From positions 1-64,000 of the forward strand of contig JAHJME010000031.1 of the NCBI GenBank assembly GCA_018821435.1: DNA of 64,000 nt. The letters are read 5' to 3'. Below the pieces are notes generated by a model. It was not told the origin of the DNA and made no database searches. It saw only the letters and a program-made list of their open reading frames with translations. The DNA is from Alphaproteobacteria bacterium. Its GTDB lineage: Bacteria; Pseudomonadota; Alphaproteobacteria; Caulobacterales; Caulobacteraceae. Shown here one piece after another: positions 62,092 to 64,000 of this stretch (positions within the stretch are counted from its first letter, which is position 1; the number at the start of each line of letters is the position of its first letter). Both the position numbers and the translations under genes were made by a program.

Positions 62092-64000
62092 ATGCGGCAC
62101 CAGGATGTGACGCTCGACGACAAATTTCTGCTCACGGACGGCCGGGTCTTCATCACCGGCGTCCAGACGCTGCTCCGTGTCCTGATGGATCAGCACCGGT
62201 TGGATCGGGCGGCCGGGCTCAATACGGCGGGGTTTGTCTCGGGCTATCGCGGCTCGCCGCTGGGCGGCCTCGACCAGCAGGCCGCGCGCGCGGGCAAGCA
62301 CCTCAAGGCCGCCGAGGTGGTGTTCAAGGAGGGCCTGAACGAGGACCTCGCGGCCACCGCCGTCTGGGGCAGCCAGCAGGCAAATCTGTTCCCGCAGGCG
62401 AAGTACGATGGCGTCTTCGGCATGTGGTACGGGAAAGCGCCGGGCGTGGACCGCACCGGCGACGTCTTCAAGCACGCCAACTTCGCCGGCGTGTTCCCCA
62501 AGGGCGGGGTGCTGGCCGTGGCCGGCGACGACCACAACTGCAAATCCTCCACCCTGCCGTCGCAGTCGGAATACGCGTTCCAGGACTTCGAGATGCCGGT
62601 GCTGTCGCCGGCCGACGTCCAGGAGGTGCTGGACTACGGCCTGATGGGCATCGCCATGTCGCGCTTCTCGGGCCTGTGGGTCGGGATGATCGCGCTGGCC
62701 GACACCATGGACTCGGGCGCGACCATCGACGTCTCGCTGGACCGCCATCGGTTCGTCACGCCGGAGAACTTCCGCCTTCCGCAGGGCGGACTCGGAATCC
62801 GCCTGAAGGACCAGCCGCTCGACAAGGAGCGGCGCCTGCGGACTCAGAAGATTCCCGCCGCCCTGGCCTTCGCGCGCGCCAACCGCATCGACCGGATCAT
62901 GCTGGGCGCCGCGCGCCCGCGCCTGGGCATCGTCTGCCAGGGCCAGGCCTACAAGGACGTGATCGAGGCGTTCGCCGCCATGGGCATCACCACGGCGGAA
63001 GCCGCCAGCCTGGGCGTCGCCATCTACAAGGTCGGCATGCCGTGGCCGCTTGAGCCGGTCGGCATCCGCGCGTTCGCCGCCGGTCTCGAAACCCTGATGG
63101 TCATCGAGCACAAGCGGCCGCTGATCGAGGTTCAGGCCCGCGCCGCGCTGTACGACCTGCCCGCCCAAGCCCGCCCGCGGATCATCGGCAAGACCGACGA
63201 GAGCGGCGCGCCGCTGCTGTCGGAACTGACCTCGCTGTCGGTGGCGGAAATCGCCCTGGCGATCGCCGACCGCCTGCCGGCCGGCCCGCACATGGACCGG
63301 GTGTACGACTATCTGAACCGGGTCTCGGCCGCCTCCATGGCCGCCGTGACGCTGTCGGCCGACCAGCAGCGCAAGCCGTTCTTCTGCTCGGGCTGCCCGC
63401 ACAACACCTCGACGCGCTTGCCCGAGGGGTCGCGCGCCCTGGCCGGCATCGGCTGTCACTACATGGCCAGCTTCAACGACCCGTCGACCGACCTCAACAG
63501 CCACATGGGCGGCGAGGGTCTGAGCTGGGTCGGGGCCTCGCCGTTCACCGACGAGAAGCACGTCTTCGTCAATCTGGGCGACGGCACCTACAACCACTCC
63601 GGCTCGCTGGCGATCCGGGCCGCCGTCGCGGCCGGCGCCAACATGACCTACAAGCTGCTGTTCAACGACGCCGTGGCCATGACCGGCGGCCAGGCGGCCG
63701 AGAGCGGCTTCACCGTCCCGCAGATCACCTGGCAACTCGCCGCCGAGGGCGTGAAGACCGTGGTGGTCGTGGCCGCCGAGCCCGAGCGCTACCAGACCGT
63801 CACCGACCTGGCGCCCGGCGTGGAAGTGCGCCCGCGCATCGAGCTGATGAAGGTGCAGCGCCAGCTGCGCGACACCCCCGGCGTCACGGTGCTGATCTAC
63901 GACCAGGTCTGCGCCACCGAGAAGCGCCGGCGGCGGAAGCGCGGCAAGATGGCCGCGGCGCCGCTGCGGGTGATGATCAACCCGCTGGTCTGCGAAGGCT
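62092..64000 (+). CDS. indolepyruvate ferredoxin oxidoreductase, fused type (partial, 3' end cut by window)
   Basis: The first 636 residues of a long oxidoreductase. It converts indolepyruvate and related aryl-pyruvates to acyl-CoA thioesters, passing electrons to ferredoxin. SGYRGSPLGGLDQQ at the start and the TPP-binding region GDGTYNHSGSLAIR (Gly496 on) followed by NDAVAMTGGQ mark alpha-subunit domains. CSGCPHN and IGCHYMA hold cluster or structural Cys. The fused alpha-gamma form, usually about 1150 residues, is expected to continue past the edge. It is divergent from an Lrp-type gene. Confidence 0.93.
   Translation, partial: MRHQDVTLDDKFLLTDGRVFITGVQTLLRVLMDQHRLDRAAGLNTAGFVSGYRGSPLGGLDQQAARAGKHLKAAEVVFKEGLNEDLAATAVWGSQQANLFPQAKYDGVFGMWYGKAPGVDRTGDVFKHANFAGVFPKGGVLAVAGDDHNCKSSTLPSQSEYAFQDFEMPVLSPADVQEVLDYGLMGIAMSRFSGLWVGMIALADTMDSGATIDVSLDRHRFVTPENFRLPQGGLGIRLKDQPLDKERRLRTQKIPAALAFARANRIDRIMLGAARPRLGIVCQGQAYKDVIEAFAAMGITTAEAASLGVAIYKVGMPWPLEPVGIRAFAAGLETLMVIEHKRPLIEVQARAALYDLPAQARPRIIGKTDESGAPLLSELTSLSVAEIALAIADRLPAGPHMDRVYDYLNRVSAASMAAVTLSADQQRKPFFCSGCPHNTSTRLPEGSRALAGIGCHYMASFNDPSTDLNSHMGGEGLSWVGASPFTDEKHVFVNLGDGTYNHSGSLAIRAAVAAGANMTYKLLFNDAVAMTGGQAAESGFTVPQITWQLAAEGVKTVVVVAAEPERYQTVTDLAPGVEVRPRIELMKVQRQLRDTPGVTVLIYDQVCATEKRRRRKRGKMAAAPLRVMINPLVCEG

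Overview
The window is very GC-rich, densely coding chromosomal DNA. Gene content points to an alphaproteobacterium of the Caulobacterales (Caulobacter/Phenylobacterium type): a TonB-dependent receptor, proteins with the PEPxxWxLMIxGFGxxGxxxRRRR sorting tail, LemA, an ECF sigma factor paired with a membrane Ser/Thr kinase, many glutathione S-transferases and MDR reductases, and a fused indolepyruvate oxidoreductase. The order is inferred from family content only; there is no rRNA or tRNA gene here to settle it.

Layout. 0.1-3.3 kb: TonB receptor plus S1/P1 nuclease, probably one nucleic-acid scavenging operon. 3.3-8.1 kb: LysR regulator and cyclase (minus), EamA exporter, TPR protein, small secreted protein and zinc metallopeptidase (plus). 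8.2-10.4 kb: PLP sulfur lyase and amino-acid racemase overlapping at a TTGA. 10.5-12.5 kb: TPP riboswitch, thiC and a strong terminator. 12.5-14.6 kb: two PEP-CTERM proteins flanking a c-type cytochrome lipoprotein. 14.8-17.7 kb: ECF sigma factor and kinase. 17.9-24.3 kb: a small membrane protein, a secreted protein, the conserved ybbP-ybbA / tesA divergon and an MBL hydrolase. 24.3-28.4 kb: two overlapping hybrid histidine kinases. 28.5-32.5 kb: P450, third PEP-CTERM protein, LysR regulator, and two secreted proteins including a 43-residue peptide. 32.7-35.7 kb: LemA and DUF3137 genes, then a receiver-like protein without its phospho-acceptor Asp followed by an Hpt-like protein without its His. 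35.8-40.9 kb: MDR reductase, an unassigned 440-bp gap with a minus-strand terminator, a Gre factor, small proteins, an FKBP isomerase, a terminase-small-subunit-like protein, and an ArsR/SRPBCC pair. 41-49 kb: TetR with exported GST and MDR reductase, Crp-type regulator, Baeyer-Villiger type monooxygenase, and acyl-CoA synthetase. 49-55 kb: membrane protein plus winged-helix regulator with an upstream palindrome, alpha/beta hydrolase, then uvrC and pgsA separated by an HTTM-type module. 55-64 kb: serine hydrolase, L-serine dehydratase, GST/LysR/pirin cluster, and an Lrp-type regulator divergent from a fused indolepyruvate ferredoxin oxidoreductase that runs off the right edge.

Most of the window is ordinary core and accessory metabolism. 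The items most worth a second look are the pseudo-receiver/pseudo-Hpt pair at 34.6-35.7 kb, whose receiver ends in a FliM-N-like peptide; the HTTM module splitting uvrC from pgsA; the unassigned transcript-like stretch at 37.0-37.3 kb; the ECF/kinase pair with a substituted catalytic-loop lysine; and a tiny secreted peptide gene at 32.4 kb. No CRISPR array, IS element, prophage cluster or RNA gene other than the riboswitch was recognised.
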